A stretch of 5,725 bases of DNA, taken from Planctomycetota bacterium (GTDB lineage: Bacteria; Planctomycetota; Planctomycetia; Pirellulales; Pirellulaceae). Location of the stretch: NCBI GenBank assembly GCA_019347795.1, contig JAHWKS010000429.1, positions 1-5,725 of the forward strand. Direction: 5' to 3'. The first letter of the stretch is position 1. Each line of letters opens with the position of its first letter. Below the pieces are notes generated by a model that ran no database searches, had not been told where the DNA came from, and was given only the letters and a program-made list of their open reading frames with translations. Shown piece after piece: positions 5,515-5,725 of the stretch. A program made the position numbers and the translations under genes.

Positions 5515-5531
5515 GGCAGGCGGAGCCTGCC
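5515..5531. repeat. GC hairpin, REP-like
   Basis: GGCAGGC (5515-5521) and GCCTGCC (5525-5531) pair perfectly over 7 bp around the loop GGA. It lies 72 bases after the rsmG stop codon. No T tract follows, so it is not a standard terminator. With the hairpin at 5570-5585 it may form a two-hairpin dispersed repeat; I recall similar short GC palindromes between genes in planctomycetes. Confidence 0.55.
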
Positions 5532-5569
5532 GACCTGGAACGGATGCACAACTAACACAGCGTGGAGGC

Positions 5570-5585
5570 GGCGGGTCTGCCCGCC
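5570..5585. repeat. Second GC hairpin after rsmG
   Basis: GGCGGG (5570-5575) pairs with CCCGCC (5580-5585) around the loop TCTG. It sits 39 bases after the first hairpin, within the gene-poor stretch 5444-5664. Apart from the two hairpins I see nothing else in that stretch: open frames across it lack a plausible start with a ribosome binding site and have no recognisable protein content. Confidence 0.5.
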
Positions 5586-5664
5586 CAGGAGGCGTTCGGT
5601 CGGCATGGAAGCCGCCCGGCGTGTTCCCAGTCCGCATCCCGCTTGACGACGACCGCAAGCACGG

Positions 5665-5725
5665 ATGCGCGTGGTTGTCGCCAATCCACTCGCTCCCGAT
5701 CACGCGCCGGCGTCCTTTGCCCCCC
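5665..5725 (+). CDS. Possible start of an unrecognised gene, cut by the window edge
   Basis: An ATG at 5665 opens a frame that stays open to the right edge, about 20 codons beginning MRVVVANPLA and continuing with Pro, Ala and Asp. A TGA in the same frame at 5644-5646 means that this is the first ATG available. The strand run VVVA after the start would suit a cytoplasmic enzyme beginning with a beta strand. No good ribosome binding site is seen. It lacks the glycine-lysine loop expected of ParA, which often follows rsmG in other bacteria. Too short to identify. Confidence 0.25.
   Translation, partial: MRVVVANPLAPDHAPASFAP

Noticed and set aside
4757..5551. Long minus-strand open frame covering rsmG
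   Set aside because: It is antisense to a clearly identified rsmG, rich in His and Arg, and has no domain.
5056..5646. Plus-strand open frame overlapping the end of rsmG and running into the following gap
   Set aside because: Its first half is an out-of-frame copy of rsmG and the rest reads through the GC hairpins. The content is rich in Arg and Gly with no family resemblance.
1..5725. CRISPR array, insertion sequence or transposase
   Set aside because: No regularly spaced repeats, no transposase or integrase reading frame, and no flanking direct repeats that I could find by eye around 3126-4676.

Overview
GC-rich bacterial DNA, most likely from a planctomycete (Pirellulales-type). The pointers are a small ECF sigma factor of the kind abundant in that phylum, a signal-peptide thioredoxin-like protein with a long helical N-terminal part, a glycine-rich general-stress-17M-like protein, and short GC-rich hairpins scattered between genes. 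The assignment rests on family resemblance only; there is no rRNA in the window.

Layout. Positions 1-60 hold the end of an upstream transcription unit, marked by a strong intrinsic terminator. A tRNA-Lys(CTT) lies on the minus strand (156-228) with its own promoter and intrinsic terminator. A plus-strand gene for a 17M-like stress protein (358-930) converges, 7 bases apart, on a minus-strand gene for a secreted or periplasmic thioredoxin-fold protein (938-2059). Upstream of that, on the same strand, is an ECF-type sigma factor (2248-2880) with a near-consensus housekeeping promoter. A large inverted repeat separates these two minus-strand genes.

The most unusual part is 3126-4676, a divergent two-gene block that looks lower in GC than its surroundings. 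The minus-strand gene (3126-3737) resembles the SacI family of restriction endonucleases but appears short and altered at the expected catalytic residues. The plus-strand gene (3822-4676) is a single-HKD phospholipase D-family nuclease-like protein with a C-terminal winged-helix-like domain. No methyltransferase is visible. I infer a small defence or DNA-processing cassette, or the remnant of a restriction system, inserted between housekeeping genes.

After the block comes rsmG (4754-5443), the 16S rRNA m7G527 methyltransferase. It is followed by about 220 bases without a convincing gene but with two GC-rich hairpins, and then possibly the first 20 codons of another gene running off the right edge.

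Functional links: the sigma factor, the thioredoxin-like protein and the stress protein could form a stress-related neighbourhood, but nothing in the sequence proves co-regulation. The tRNA and rsmG belong to core translation.
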